A stretch of 64,000 bases of DNA, taken from NCBI GenBank assembly GCA_030691075.1, contig JAUYFI010000081.1, positions 1 through 64,000 of the forward strand, given 5' to 3'. Shown here piece after piece: positions 8,006 through 16,707 of the stretch; positions within the stretch are counted from its first letter, which is position 1; each line of letters opens with the position of its first letter. The translations under genes and the position numbers were made by a program. Source of the stretch: Sulfurisoma sp. GTDB lineage: Bacteria > Pseudomonadota > Gammaproteobacteria > Burkholderiales > Rhodocyclaceae. The notes under the pieces are model-generated. The model saw only the letters and a list, made by a program, of their open reading frames with translations. It was not told the origin of the DNA and ran no database searches.

Positions 8006-8101
8006 GGCGAGCGCATGCTGATCGTGGTCGATATCGAGCGCTTGATGCTGTCCTCCGAGATGGCCCTGATGGACGATGCCGCCGAGGCGGCGGCGCGCTG
8101 A
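8006..8101 (+). pseudogene. cheW: CheW C-terminal fragment
   Basis: The frame reads [22 protein letters not shown] to a TGA at 8099-8101. This is the last strand and tail of CheW, the adaptor linking chemoreceptors to CheA. Only about 31 codons remain and the upstream sequence is noncoding repeat-like DNA. It lies 29 bases before a chemoreceptor gene, a normal chemotaxis-operon neighbour, which suggests the downstream side is the native context and the upstream side has been replaced. Confidence 0.7.
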
Positions 8102-8130
8102 GCGTTTACCACCGAGCGAGGCACGGACCC

Positions 8131-10869
8131 ATGAACTTGCGATTGCGCACCAAGCTGTTGCTGATGGTGGCCGTGCCCCTGCTCGGCATGCTCTGGGTAT
8201 CGGCCTGGAACACCATCGAGAAGGCGCTTCTCGCGCGAGACATGGGGCGCCTTCAGGGGCTCGTGGCCGTGGCGACCCGGGTCGGCGCCCTGACGCACGA
8301 GCTGCAGAAAGAGCGTGGCATGAGCGCCGGCTTCCTCGGCAGCAAGGGCGCCAATTTCGCCGCCGAATTGCCGGCGCAACGCGAAGCGACCGAACAGCGC
8401 CGCAAAGATCTCGCCGCGGCGGTGGCGGGTTTCGACTCAAGCCGCTTCGGCGCCCAGCTTGGCGACCTGATCGCCAGCGGCGGCAAGGCGCTCGGCGGAC
8501 TGGCCGAAAAGCGCCAGGCCGTGTCGTCGCAATCGATCACGGCGCCCAATGCCGGCGCCTATTACACGGAGGTCATCGGGGTCCTCCTGGCCGTGCCCGG
8601 CCAACTGCCCGCGCTGAGCCCCGACAAGGACATCGCCCGCCTCGCCTCGGCCTACGGCGCGCTGTTGCAGGCCAAGGAGCGCGCCGGAATCGAGCGCGCG
8701 ACCCTGACCAACAGCCTGAGCGCCGATCGCTTCGCGCCGGAACTTTTCGTGAAATTCGTTCGCAATGCCGCGGAGCAGGACACCTGGTTCGGCATCTTCA
8801 ATCAATATGCCTCCGCGGAACACGGCCAATTCGCCAGCGACAAGATTCGGGGCGCGGCGGTGGACGCGGTCGCGGCGACGAAAAAGGCGGCTGTCGCGAG
8901 GATGAGCGAGGCCTCGCTGGGCATGGATGCCAAGACATGGTTCGCGGCCGCGACGGCGCGCATCGACCTGATGAAGGAGGTCGAGGAGCGCATCGCCACC
9001 GACATGACCGCGGCGATGCGCGATCTCGAAAGCACCAGCACGACGATCGCCTGGTTCTATGGCATCGCGACGATCCTGTCCGCCATCCTCGTGATGGGTA
9101 TCGGCCATCGGGTGGTGCGCCGCATCCTGGCCCAGATCGGCGGCGAGCCCGAGGCCGCCGTCGCGGTTGCCCACGCGGTCGCCGACGGCAAGCTCGACAA
9201 TACGATCGACCTGAGCCCGGGCGACAGCGGCAGCCTGCTGGCCTCGATGAAGCGCATGCAGGACCAACTGCTCGAGCGCATCACCACCGAGCGGCGCGCC
9301 GCCGCGGAAAACCTGCGCATCAAGATCGCGCTCGACAACGTCTCCACCGGCGTGATGATCGCCGATGCCGAGCGCGTCATCATCTACGCCAACGCCTCGG
9401 TGCGGCGGATACTCAAAGCGGCGGAGGCGGACATCCGCAAGCAGTTGCCCGGCTTCGACGCCGGGAAGCTGGTGGGCGCCAGCATCGACGGCTTCCACAA
9501 AAATCCCGCCCATCAGGCCAAGCTGCTGGCCACCTTTGGCAGCACCTACACGGCCAACATCGAGATCGGCGGCCGCCACTTGGTCGTCGCGGCCAATCCG
9601 GTGATCGACGACAAGGGCGAGCGGCTCGGCGCGGTGGCCGAGTGGAGCGACCGCACGACCGAGGTGCGGGTCGAGCAGGAAGTCGAGACCCTGGTGCAGG
9701 CCGCCCTGGCGGGCGACTTCGAGCGGCGCCTGGCGCTCGAGGGCAAGGCCGGCTTCGTCAAGCAACTCTCGGCGGGACTGAACCAGTTGACCGAGGTGAC
9801 CCTGCGCGGCCTGTCCGACGTGGCCGAGGTGCTGAAGGCGGTGGCCCAGGGCGATCTGACGAAGAAAGTCGACGCGGACTACCAAGGCCTGTTCGGCCAG
9901 TTGAAGGACGACGTCAACACCACGGTGGAACGGCTGCGCGAAGTCGTCGGCCGCATCAAGGACGCGAGCGAGGCGATCAACGTCGCGGCGAGGGAAATCG
10001 CCGCCGGCAACCAGGATTTGTCTTCCCGCACCGAGGAACAGGCGAGCAGCCTCGAGGAGACCGCGGCCTCGATGGAGGAGCTCAACGCCACGGTCAAGCA
10101 GAACGCCGAGAACGCCAAGCAGGCCAACGAACTGGCCAAGAACTCCAACGCGGTCGCGGTCAAGGGCGGCGAGATGGTCAAGCGCATCGTGGGCACCATG
10201 AGCGCGATCCAGGACAGCTCGAAGAAGATCGCCGACATCGTCGGCGTCATCGACAGCATCGCCTTCCAGACCAATATCCTGGCGCTCAACGCCGCGGTCG
10301 AGGCGGCGCGCGCCGGCGAACAGGGCCGCGGCTTCGCCGTGGTCGCCACCGAGGTGCGCAGCCTGGCGCAGCGCAGCGCCACGGCGGCGAAGGAAATCAA
10401 GGTGCTGATCGCCGAGTCGGTGGACCGGGTGGATAGCGGCGCCAAGCTGGTGGCCGAAGCCGGCGACACCATGGACGACGTGGTGACCAGTTTCAATCTG
10501 GTGGCCAATCTGGTGACGGAGATTGCCGGCGCCAGCCGCGAACAGAGCACGGGCATCGAACAGGTGACGCAGGCGGTGGGGCAGATGGACGAAGTGACGC
10601 AGCAGAACGCGGCGCTGGTAGAGCAGGCCGCCGCCGCCGCCGAAAGCCTGGAAGAACAGGCGAGCAGTCTGGTGCAGGCGGTGGGCATGTTCAAGCTGGC
10701 GGAGGGGGCGAGACTGCTCGCCCCGGCCCTGCGCGACGCCACGCCGCGACAGCTCGGCCGCGCGGCCCCTGCCCGGCCGGCGGCGAAGGCCGCGCCGCCG
10801 AGCGCGGCGACCAGGAAGATCGCGCCGCCGCACCTTGACGATTCCGCCGACGAATGGGCGGAGTTCTGA
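8131..10869 (+). CDS. Methyl-accepting chemotaxis protein, NIT and PAS domains
   Basis: A 912-residue chemoreceptor. ATG 8131 opens the first membrane helix ([20 protein letters not shown]). Residues about 50-300 match a periplasmic NIT (nitrate/nitrite-sensing-type) helical domain with [18 protein letters not shown] second membrane helix is at about 305-328, then HAMP, then a cytoplasmic PAS-like domain at about 395-500 ([20 protein letters not shown]), a second HAMP region and the signalling domain. The hairpin tip [20 protein letters not shown] and methylation-type glutamates are intact. It should pass a signal through CheW/CheA, and the upstream gene is a CheW remnant. The ligand is unknown; nitrate or nitrite is only a family-level suggestion. 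The C-terminus is not a CheR-binding pentapeptide. Confidence 0.9.
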   Translation: MNLRLRTKLLLMVAVPLLGMLWVSAWNTIEKALLARDMGRLQGLVAVATRVGALTHELQKERGMSAGFLGSKGANFAAELPAQREATEQRRKDLAAAVAGFDSSRFGAQLGDLIASGGKALGGLAEKRQAVSSQSITAPNAGAYYTEVIGVLLAVPGQLPALSPDKDIARLASAYGALLQAKERAGIERATLTNSLSADRFAPELFVKFVRNAAEQDTWFGIFNQYASAEHGQFASDKIRGAAVDAVAATKKAAVARMSEASLGMDAKTWFAAATARIDLMKEVEERIATDMTAAMRDLESTSTTIAWFYGIATILSAILVMGIGHRVVRRILAQIGGEPEAAVAVAHAVADGKLDNTIDLSPGDSGSLLASMKRMQDQLLERITTERRAAAENLRIKIALDNVSTGVMIADAERVIIYANASVRRILKAAEADIRKQLPGFDAGKLVGASIDGFHKNPAHQAKLLATFGSTYTANIEIGGRHLVVAANPVIDDKGERLGAVAEWSDRTTEVRVEQEVETLVQAALAGDFERRLALEGKAGFVKQLSAGLNQLTEVTLRGLSDVAEVLKAVAQGDLTKKVDADYQGLFGQLKDDVNTTVERLREVVGRIKDASEAINVAAREIAAGNQDLSSRTEEQASSLEETAASMEELNATVKQNAENAKQANELAKNSNAVAVKGGEMVKRIVGTMSAIQDSSKKIADIVGVIDSIAFQTNILALNAAVEAARAGEQGRGFAVVATEVRSLAQRSATAAKEIKVLIAESVDRVDSGAKLVAEAGDTMDDVVTSFNLVANLVTEIAGASREQSTGIEQVTQAVGQMDEVTQQNAALVEQAAAAAESLEEQASSLVQAVGMFKLAEGARLLAPALRDATPRQLGRAAPARPAAKAAPPSAATRKIAPPHLDDSADEWAEF

Positions 10870-10873
10870 CACG

Positions 10874-10901
10874 GAAGAAAGTCGGCGCCGACGACACGGC
10901 G
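10874..10901 (+). repeat. Palindromic repeat family D, diverged copy
   Basis: AAGAAAGTCGGCGCCGACGA, then CACGGCG, shares the AAAGTCGGCGC...GACACGGCG frame of family D. Here the centre is the perfect 12-bp palindrome GTCGGCGCCGAC. It lies just after the chemoreceptor stop. Confidence 0.5.
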
Positions 10902-10927
10902 CCCAATGACAGAGGAGAGCCCTACCA

Positions 10928-11021
10928 ATGAGAACCAACCTGCCGGTTACCCAGAACGAATTTGTCCTGCGCGACGATCACATGATCGTTTCCAAGACCG
11001 ATCTCAAGGGCCAGATCAACA
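10928..11021 (+). pseudogene. Aer-like PAS receptor, N-terminal fragment
   Basis: From ATG 10928, preceded by GAGGAGAG, the frame reads MRTNLPVTQNEFVLRDDHMI and then VSKTDLKGQIN. This is the start of an Aer-type redox/aerotaxis receptor, where VTQ...D.....STTDLKG opens the FAD-binding PAS domain. After about 31 codons homology ends at the boundary with the oppositely oriented cytochrome gene. The rest of the receptor is missing. With the CheW stub it suggests a chemotaxis cluster cut on both sides. Confidence 0.65.
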
Positions 11022-11073
11022 CGACAAGGCCCAGTTCGCCACGATGACCCTCGGAACACAATTCCAGGGTGCG

Positions 11074-12702
11074 CTATGCGCCGCGTCCGTGGCTGCTGCG
11101 CGGATCGTGGTAGTCATGGCAGGCGGTGCAACTGCTGACGACCTTGGTGCGCGATGCCCACTCGCCGCCATGACACTTCCGGCAGTTGGCGATATCCGGG
11201 ATGGCCACATCGGCGCTGCGCGGCGACCGGGCGACATCATGACAGGACGTGCATTCCGCGCCGCGATGCGCGGCATGGCTGAACCGCGCCCGCGGCATCC
11301 AATCAACGGTAACGCTGGGCACCGTTACCTTCCAGGGCGCGCCGGAGTCAGTGAGCACCGGTTCGGTTTCGTGGCAGAAGCCGCAGCCCATTTCGCCGTT
11401 CAGGGTCTTGGCGAATTCCCTGGCCCGCGACTCGGCACGTTCCAGCGCCTGCCGGTGGGGCGTTTTTTGCGCAGTCTTGTCGGCCGCCGCCTTGTGCACA
11501 TAGAAATCGGTCAGGGCGACCATCATGTCGCGCACCGAACCGTGTGGAATGCGCTGCCCGTCCAGCGGCGGATCGAAATCGAAATTCTCTGCGTGACAAT
11601 TGTCGCAGTGCCGCTTCTCCGATAGCGGCAGGAAGCCCTTGCCGCCGCTGTCGGCCTCATGGCAGTCGGCGCAGCCCACCGCGCGCATGGTCTGCGGATC
11701 GCTGGGAACGCGAACCTTGCCGGCATGGGCCTTGTGCGAAAACCTGAGGCCGGACTTCTCGACCAATCCGGCCTTGTCCTGCTGCGGGATGCGGCGGACA
11801 TCCAGCTTCCCCGTTCCGTCCCGGAGACTCAGGCTGAAGCCCGGATGGTCGGTTTCAAAATCGTGGACGTCGGGCAAGGCACTGGGGGGCTCCAGGCGCT
11901 TGAGGCGGCCGTGGCAGCCGACGCACAGCGCGGTATCGTGCCGCACCAGGCCTGCGCTGCCCTTGTGGTCGCGGTGGCAGGTGGTACAGCGCATGTCGCC
12001 GGATTCGCCGGCCCGCGCCATGCTCTTGCCGGCATGGAATCGTGGGCCCTTATGACACGCTTGGCAGGCGGTGTCGCGCACCGCCTCGAAGGGGCGCTGG
12101 TGGCACTTGTCGCACTGGCGGGAAAACGGGCGGTGGCCCGGCGATAGAGGCCCGGGCAGCCACACCTCGTCGGCAGATACCGGCAGCACCGAGACGGCCT
12201 CGCGAAAGCCCTGGCTCATGGCATGCCATGTCGGCAGCACCAGAAACAGCAAGATGACGGCCAGGGCCGCGGTCAACGCATAGCGGCGCTTCGACAAGCC
12301 AGCGGCGGCGAGGTCGGTTGGTGCCCACAAACCGGTCGCCCCACCGCGCTCGGGCAGGGGATGGATCAGTTCGACCGTCAGGGCCACATCCTCGGCAGCG
12401 GTCGGCGCTTCCACGACCAGTTCGTAGGGGCCGACGAGCAAGCGCATGCCCGGGGTCAGTTCGGCCAGCGACGAGAATGTGCCGCCGACATTCAGCGTGG
12501 CGCCCTCGCCTTCGACGAAAAGGCAGCCGTCCCCGGTTCGGCGAATAAAAGCGTGATGCAGGCTGACCCGGTGATCGGGCAGATGTATCGTGCACTCGGC
12601 GCCGCGGCCAATGCGCAGGATTTCGCCGCTGACGTGGCGCTCGGTGCGGATCGGCTGGCCACGCCGGTTACGCGCGATATGGACGATAAGACAGCGAATC
12701 AC
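11074..12702 (-). CDS. FHA-domain decahaem c-type cytochrome
   Basis: A 542-residue protein starting at GTG 12702. Residues about 1-105 form an FHA (phosphothreonine-binding) domain: GEILRIGRGAECTIHLPD, then RVSLHHAFI, with the conserved Arg33, Ser47 and His50 region. One membrane helix spans about 141-163 (YALTAALAVILLFLVLP). The rest carries ten CxxCH haem sites: CDKCH, CQACH, CTTCH, CVGCH, CADCH, CDNCH, CGFCH, CTSCH, CRKCH and CTACH. There is no N-terminal signal peptide, so topology should be FHA in the cytoplasm and haems in the periplasm. It is the last gene of a three-gene operon (6-base gap to the membrane protein). The expected role is a periplasmic electron acceptor or conduit whose state may be tied to protein phosphorylation. 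I do not recognise a described system with this domain order. Confidence 0.8.
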   Translation of the reverse strand: MIRCLIVHIARNRRGQPIRTERHVSGEILRIGRGAECTIHLPDHRVSLHHAFIRRTGDGCLFVEGEGATLNVGGTFSSLAELTPGMRLLVGPYELVVEAPTAAEDVALTVELIHPLPERGGATGLWAPTDLAAAGLSKRRYALTAALAVILLFLVLPTWHAMSQGFREAVSVLPVSADEVWLPGPLSPGHRPFSRQCDKCHQRPFEAVRDTACQACHKGPRFHAGKSMARAGESGDMRCTTCHRDHKGSAGLVRHDTALCVGCHGRLKRLEPPSALPDVHDFETDHPGFSLSLRDGTGKLDVRRIPQQDKAGLVEKSGLRFSHKAHAGKVRVPSDPQTMRAVGCADCHEADSGGKGFLPLSEKRHCDNCHAENFDFDPPLDGQRIPHGSVRDMMVALTDFYVHKAAADKTAQKTPHRQALERAESRAREFAKTLNGEMGCGFCHETEPVLTDSGAPWKVTVPSVTVDWMPRARFSHAAHRGAECTSCHDVARSPRSADVAIPDIANCRKCHGGEWASRTKVVSSCTACHDYHDPRSSHGRGA

Positions 12703-12708
12703 CCGCGG

Positions 12709-13539
12709 TCACCGATAGAAGAAGACGGAAAACACATGCGCCGCCAGCGCCGCCGCGGCGGCGATCGACAGCGGTATATGAAAGTACAACCAGAATTCCA
12801 GCCGGGCCCGGTAGGCCACATCCTGGCGGGCACGCGCCACCAGCACCTCCTTCATGTGCATGACGGCATACAGTTCACGATGGATTTTCGATTGGCCGAC
12901 TTCCAGCTTGCGCCCCAGTTCGCCGAGCCGGCGCACGGCCGACGTCGTCGGACAATCCGGATGGCGACCGCTCAGTTGGCGAAACACGCCGCCGCCGATG
13001 AGCGTTTCCCGCCGCGCCCTGGCGACAATGGCATTCGTCTCGTCCGAGAGCTGCAAGGCATTGAGCCGCGCCAGTTCGTCGAGGTCGGCAATTTTCAGCA
13101 ACAGCGTATCGAGACTGTCATCGCCCATGTTCTCCGTCATCAGGCGCGGTAGGCGCAGGTAGGCCAACAGCCCCCAGGCGCCGGTGGCGATCGCCGCCAA
13201 CATCAACGCGTAGGCCAGGGTATGGACGTTCCAGCCAAATTGGAAGCCACCGTGCAGGGTGGCAAGGACGACCAGCGAAGCGCCCAAGTAAACATGGGCC
13301 GACAGCCGGTCACGCAAGCTGCCGCGGCCACCAAAGGCATTGCGTCGCACGCCGTACCACAGCTGGCCGACAAGGATCAGCGCGGCGGCGGTCCCCAGCA
13401 CATAGCCGAGCCAGGTACCGCCGTAGGGCTCCACCGCTGGCCGATGCAGCAGGTAGGCCAGTCCCGCCAGGACCATCAGCACGCCAGCCAGCTTGAGGTA
13501 AAGATAGCGCTCGTGTTCGAGCAAGGTCAGGCGTTTCAT
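12709..13539 (-). CDS. Membrane protein with two b-haem-like His pairs
   Basis: A 276-residue protein with about five membrane segments (near 14-30, 43-62, 80-100, 107-127 and 250-273) and a soluble helical loop between about 135 and 245. His82/His96 lie in neighbouring turns of helix three and His254/His268 in the last helix. Both pairs are 14 positions apart, the spacing used to hold b haems in cytochrome b and ferric-reductase-type proteins. Its start overlaps the stop of the flavin/Fe-S gene as ATGA, and it ends 6 bases before the decahaem gene, so the three are probably translationally coupled. It is a good candidate to carry electrons across the membrane. Haem binding is inferred from spacing only, and no family name is claimed. 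Confidence 0.65.
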   Translation of the reverse strand: MKRLTLLEHERYLYLKLAGVLMVLAGLAYLLHRPAVEPYGGTWLGYVLGTAAALILVGQLWYGVRRNAFGGRGSLRDRLSAHVYLGASLVVLATLHGGFQFGWNVHTLAYALMLAAIATGAWGLLAYLRLPRLMTENMGDDSLDTLLLKIADLDELARLNALQLSDETNAIVARARRETLIGGGVFRQLSGRHPDCPTTSAVRRLGELGRKLEVGQSKIHRELYAVMHMKEVLVARARQDVAYRARLEFWLYFHIPLSIAAAAALAAHVFSVFFYR

Positions 13540-16040
13540 TCCGCCTCCATTCGATATGCCTCGGCTGCCGGCGGCGCCGCCTCGCCGGCGTTCCGCCGCG
13601 CGTACTCCAGAAAAACCGCGGGGCTAACGCGCAGCGCAGCGCCCGTCGGGCACTCGCGAACGCACGCCGGGCCGGTATCGAGGTCTTTGCACATGTCGCA
13701 CTTCACGGCACGGCGCGAAGCCTCCGCTCCCGATTCGTCCCGCGGCGCGGGGGGGGCCACCGTCTTGCCCGGCAGCAGCCGCGACCACAGACCGGGCGGC
13801 TTGTTCGGGGTATCCAGCGGCGCCAGGCGGATCACGTCGTAGGGACAGTCGCGTTCGCAGTTGCCGCAGCCGATGCAGCTATCGTCGATATACACCTCAC
13901 CGCCGACGGAGCGATGGATGGCGTCCGGCGGACACTCCTTCATGCAATGGGGATGTTCGCAGTGACGGCAGGAGGTCGGTACATGGATGCTGCCATGGGT
14001 CTGCCCGCCTTCGCGATGCAGCCGCGAGGTGCCGCCGTGGCTTCCGGCGCAGGCGGTTTCGCAATTGTCGCAGCGAATGCAAAGGGAATAGTCGATGAGC
14101 AGCACGTCGGTGGCCTCGCCGATGCCTTGCTCCATCAGGAAGGCCATCAGGCTGGCCGGCCCGTCGCGGCGCGGGTCGCCGCCCGCCAGGGAGCGACTGT
14201 CCCTTTCGGCCGAGCGCATGTACTGGAAGAAGCGCTCGTCCATCTGGCTGCGTATCGCAGGATGGCGTTCCATGATGTCGGCCACGCCCCCGGCGGCGAG
14301 CAGGATGGCCTCGGTGGCGACCGCCGCCCGCACCGTGGCGTAGCGCGGCTTGCCGGAGATCAGCGCCATCTCGCCGACGTAGTTGCCGGCGGCCACGTAG
14401 GAGAGAACCACTTCCTTGCCGCCGATCCGCCGCGACACGGTCACCGAACCGCGGCGGATCAGGTACAGCCCGTCGGCCTTGTCACCCTCGCGGAACAGTG
14501 CTTCGCCCGCCTCGTAACGCTGGACCCGTGCGCCATGCACCAGGCGGTCGAGGTCTGCCACCTGCAGCGACAGGCCGATGTAACTATGCACCGCGCGCTT
14601 GAGCGCCGATTCGTCGAGTATGCGGCGTACCGACTCGACCGAATCGATCAGCTTCAGCATGGTGCGCCGCGGCGTCTCGATCAAGGTGCAGTGGCGACCG
14701 GCCTTGACCGTGCCGGAACGTCGCCGCCCGGACACGAGGCTCATTTCGCCGAAAAACGCCCCTGCGCCGAGAACAAAGTCCGGTTTCGCGCCGCCGACGT
14801 ACAGCTCGATCTCGCCCTCAACGATGCAGAAAAAGGTGGTGCTGTACTCGTTGCGCTGGAAAATGATCTCGTCCGGGGCCGGGCTGCGAATCTCGCTCGC
14901 CAGCAGGAAGTCGCGCAGTTGCAAGGTGGTGAGCCCGGCTAGCAGGGGTACCGTTCGCTGCACCAGGCCGAGGCCTTCCTCCACTGCGCCAACATGGCGG
15001 AAGCTGCCGAACCTTTCCCACAATAGCGGCTCGTCTACCGGAATCACCGGCTTGCCAAGGATGCGATCGACAACGTCATGGCCCTGATTCATGGCCTGCT
15101 TGATCAGCGGGTAGCCGGCCAGGGCGCCGACGATATACAAGCCCGGCACATTCGACTCGTAGTGCGACGAGAGCACCGGCAGCGCCGAGGCGTCGCCATC
15201 GTGGAAGGCTATCCCGAAACTCTCCAGCAGGCGCCGCGGTGGATCGGCGCCGAGGCGGGCGATGACCCGGTCGCAGGCTATCCGCTCCACACCCCCGGGC
15301 GTGTGCGCCACCAGACGTAGCGGCAGTCCGCCGTCACCCGTGGCCTCGATGGCCTCGACCATCGTGTCATGACGGCACTCCATGACGCCCTGCTTGATCG
15401 CCTCCAGCAACGGCACAAAATTGCTTTCCCGGCAGCTGATCAGGCTTTCCTGACGGTTGATGAGAATCACGTCATTGCGCCGCATCAGCGCCAGCGCGTT
15501 CTCCACCCCGGCATCGCCGGCGCCGACGACGACGATGGTCTCGTCCTGGAATTCATCCGGATCGTCAAGCTGGTACTGCACTCGCGGCAGATCGCCACCA
15601 GGCACTCCCAGCCGGCGGATGTTGCTCTGGAGGCCGACAGCGAGCACGATGAACTCGGCTTCCAGCGTCTCTCCCGAGGCCATCCCAAGGCGGAAGGCAC
15701 CGCGCTTGCCGGTCAGCGACACTACCTGCGCGCCGGTGCGCAGATTGACGCCCAGAACCTCCAACTCATGATTCCAGGTCTCGAGGATTTTCTCGCGCGA
15801 GCCAGCGGCGAAGCTCAACGTACTGCGAAACGGCAGTGCCGCCGGTTCGGCCATGACATGCTTGGCCTTCTGAAACTTGCGAATGGTGTTGGCTGGCTGC
15901 TGCTCGGCTTCGAGCAGGATGTGGGACACGCCGCACTCGGCCGCCCGCGCAGCAGCAGACAGTCCGCTGGGGCCGGAGCCGATGATGGCAATCTTGAATA
16001 TCCCTGTCATGACCATGCCGGACGAAAGCGAAGCCGTCAT
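13536..16040 (-). CDS. Flavoprotein with two cNMP domains and four Fe-S clusters
   Basis: An 834-residue fusion. Residues about 15-330 are a two-nucleotide-site flavoprotein of the thioredoxin-reductase/ferredoxin reductase type (FAD loop GSGPSG at 21-26, NAD(P) loop GAGDAG at 173-178). Residues about 370-475 and 490-600 are two cyclic-nucleotide-binding domains with the cassettes GEMSLVSGRRRSGTV and GEMALISGKPRYATV, each keeping the Arg. Residues about 650-800 are a ferredoxin module with four Cys sets (654/657/660/664, 691/694/699/703, 722/725/728/732, 781/784/793/797), as in HycB/DmsB-type subunits. The start could be 16040 or the Met codons at 16016/16010 nearer the FAD loop. It probably moves electrons between NAD(P)H and the membrane protein under cyclic-nucleotide control. 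Direction and partner are unknown. Confidence 0.8.
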   Translation of the reverse strand: MTASLSSGMVMTGIFKIAIIGSGPSGLSAAARAAECGVSHILLEAEQQPANTIRKFQKAKHVMAEPAALPFRSTLSFAAGSREKILETWNHELEVLGVNLRTGAQVVSLTGKRGAFRLGMASGETLEAEFIVLAVGLQSNIRRLGVPGGDLPRVQYQLDDPDEFQDETIVVVGAGDAGVENALALMRRNDVILINRQESLISCRESNFVPLLEAIKQGVMECRHDTMVEAIEATGDGGLPLRLVAHTPGGVERIACDRVIARLGADPPRRLLESFGIAFHDGDASALPVLSSHYESNVPGLYIVGALAGYPLIKQAMNQGHDVVDRILGKPVIPVDEPLLWERFGSFRHVGAVEEGLGLVQRTVPLLAGLTTLQLRDFLLASEIRSPAPDEIIFQRNEYSTTFFCIVEGEIELYVGGAKPDFVLGAGAFFGEMSLVSGRRRSGTVKAGRHCTLIETPRRTMLKLIDSVESVRRILDESALKRAVHSYIGLSLQVADLDRLVHGARVQRYEAGEALFREGDKADGLYLIRRGSVTVSRRIGGKEVVLSYVAAGNYVGEMALISGKPRYATVRAAVATEAILLAAGGVADIMERHPAIRSQMDERFFQYMRSAERDSRSLAGGDPRRDGPASLMAFLMEQGIGEATDVLLIDYSLCIRCDNCETACAGSHGGTSRLHREGGQTHGSIHVPTSCRHCEHPHCMKECPPDAIHRSVGGEVYIDDSCIGCGNCERDCPYDVIRLAPLDTPNKPPGLWSRLLPGKTVAPPAPRDESGAEASRRAVKCDMCKDLDTGPACVRECPTGAALRVSPAVFLEYARRNAGEAAPPAAEAYRMEAE

Positions 16041-16276
16041 TTCACCGCCTCGATAATGGCGATTTCACTTTTCAGCAATTCGTTTTCGACCGCCGATAAC
16101 TGCACGCCCTTCCGCGATGCGATTTCTCCGAGGTAGCGCTGCACCTCCGCATCCAGATAGACGGGCAGATTGATTGTCATGCCAGGTCGATGGAACTTGC
16201 CACGCACGCCGCCCGAGAAGTCCACCTCCGCGGGCATGTCCTCGTCGTCGCCGGGCTGTACCGTTTTCGCGTTCAT
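16037..16276 (-). CDS. brnA: BrnA-like antitoxin
   Basis: A 79-residue protein with AEVDFSGGVRGKFHRPGM followed by a short ribbon-helix-helix-like part (INLPVYLDAEVQRYLGEIAS). This is the usual form of BrnA-type antitoxins, which bind the toxin BrnT and repress the operon. It follows the damaged brnT gene by 9 bases, in the toxin-first order typical of brnTA. Its stop overlaps the annotated start of the flavin/Fe-S gene by four bases, possibly by chance. The gene itself is intact. Confidence 0.7.
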   Translation of the reverse strand: MNAKTVQPGDDEDMPAEVDFSGGVRGKFHRPGMTINLPVYLDAEVQRYLGEIASRKGVQLSAVENELLKSEIAIIEAVK

Positions 16277-16285
16277 CGTTTTTTC

Positions 16286-16608
16286 CTACCGAGCACCTTC
16301 TTCATAAGCCTTCCGCTCGCCGCGGCTGGCTACCCGCGCGGAAACCACGCGTATCGTGACGCCTTGCCGGCCGCTTTTCGCGTGGGTATGGCCCCCCCCC
16401 CCCCCCGCAGTTAGCCACTTCGTGCCATCCCAATGGTAAGCCATCGTTCCTCCGCCTGACCATGGGCCGCATCGAATACCGTAAGCGCCAACGGATCAAG
16501 AAATATCGTGGCCGCCATGTCGAAGGTAACACCGTGCTTCTGCAGGTTCGATGCCGCCTTGGCGGGGTCCCATTCGAAATCGAATACGATGCCTTGACTC
16601 ATGGACAT
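16286..16608 (-). pseudogene. brnT: BrnT-family toxin broken at a C15 tract
   Basis: BrnT toxins are RelE-fold RNases. The N-terminal half is clear: FDFEWDPAKAASNLQKHGVT, then ATIFLDPLALTVFD and EERWLTIGMARSG. There it hits TAA, followed on the coding strand by a run of 15 G. Downstream in another frame the family's C-terminus resumes (HTHAKSGRQGVTIRVVSARV, ASRGERKAYEEG) to a TAG at 16286-16288. The normal LLVV-type strand between them is replaced by the tract. Either the toxin is dead or this short stretch was mis-sequenced or mis-assembled. Confidence 0.8.
16392..16406 (+). repeat. C15 homopolymer inside brnT
   Basis: Fifteen consecutive C bases on the plus strand sit exactly at the break in brnT. 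It is the longest homopolymer I noticed in the window. Such tracts can drive phase variation but are also prone to sequencing error. The in-frame TAA lies before the tract on the coding strand, so simple length change alone would not restore the gene. Confidence 0.8.
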
Positions 16609-16707
16609 ATGCGCAAGTGGTCATGCCTCGGGGCGAATCCGTCGCGGTTTACTCCGATGCAATCCTGGCGTCATGCCATGACCGCAACGGCCAAGGCCGC
16701 AAGCAAG

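Noticed and set aside
8437-10938. Very long minus-strand open frame opposite the chemoreceptor (over 800 codons)
   Set aside because: It mirrors a well-recognised chemoreceptor on the plus strand, has no family motifs and shows the Arg/His/Leu-rich composition expected from antisense of GC-rich coding DNA.
13536-16276. brnA and the flavin/Fe-S gene as one functional unit because of an ATGA overlap
   Set aside because: The flavoprotein has closer Met codons to its FAD loop, and brnTA is a stand-alone module. The overlap may be coincidental.
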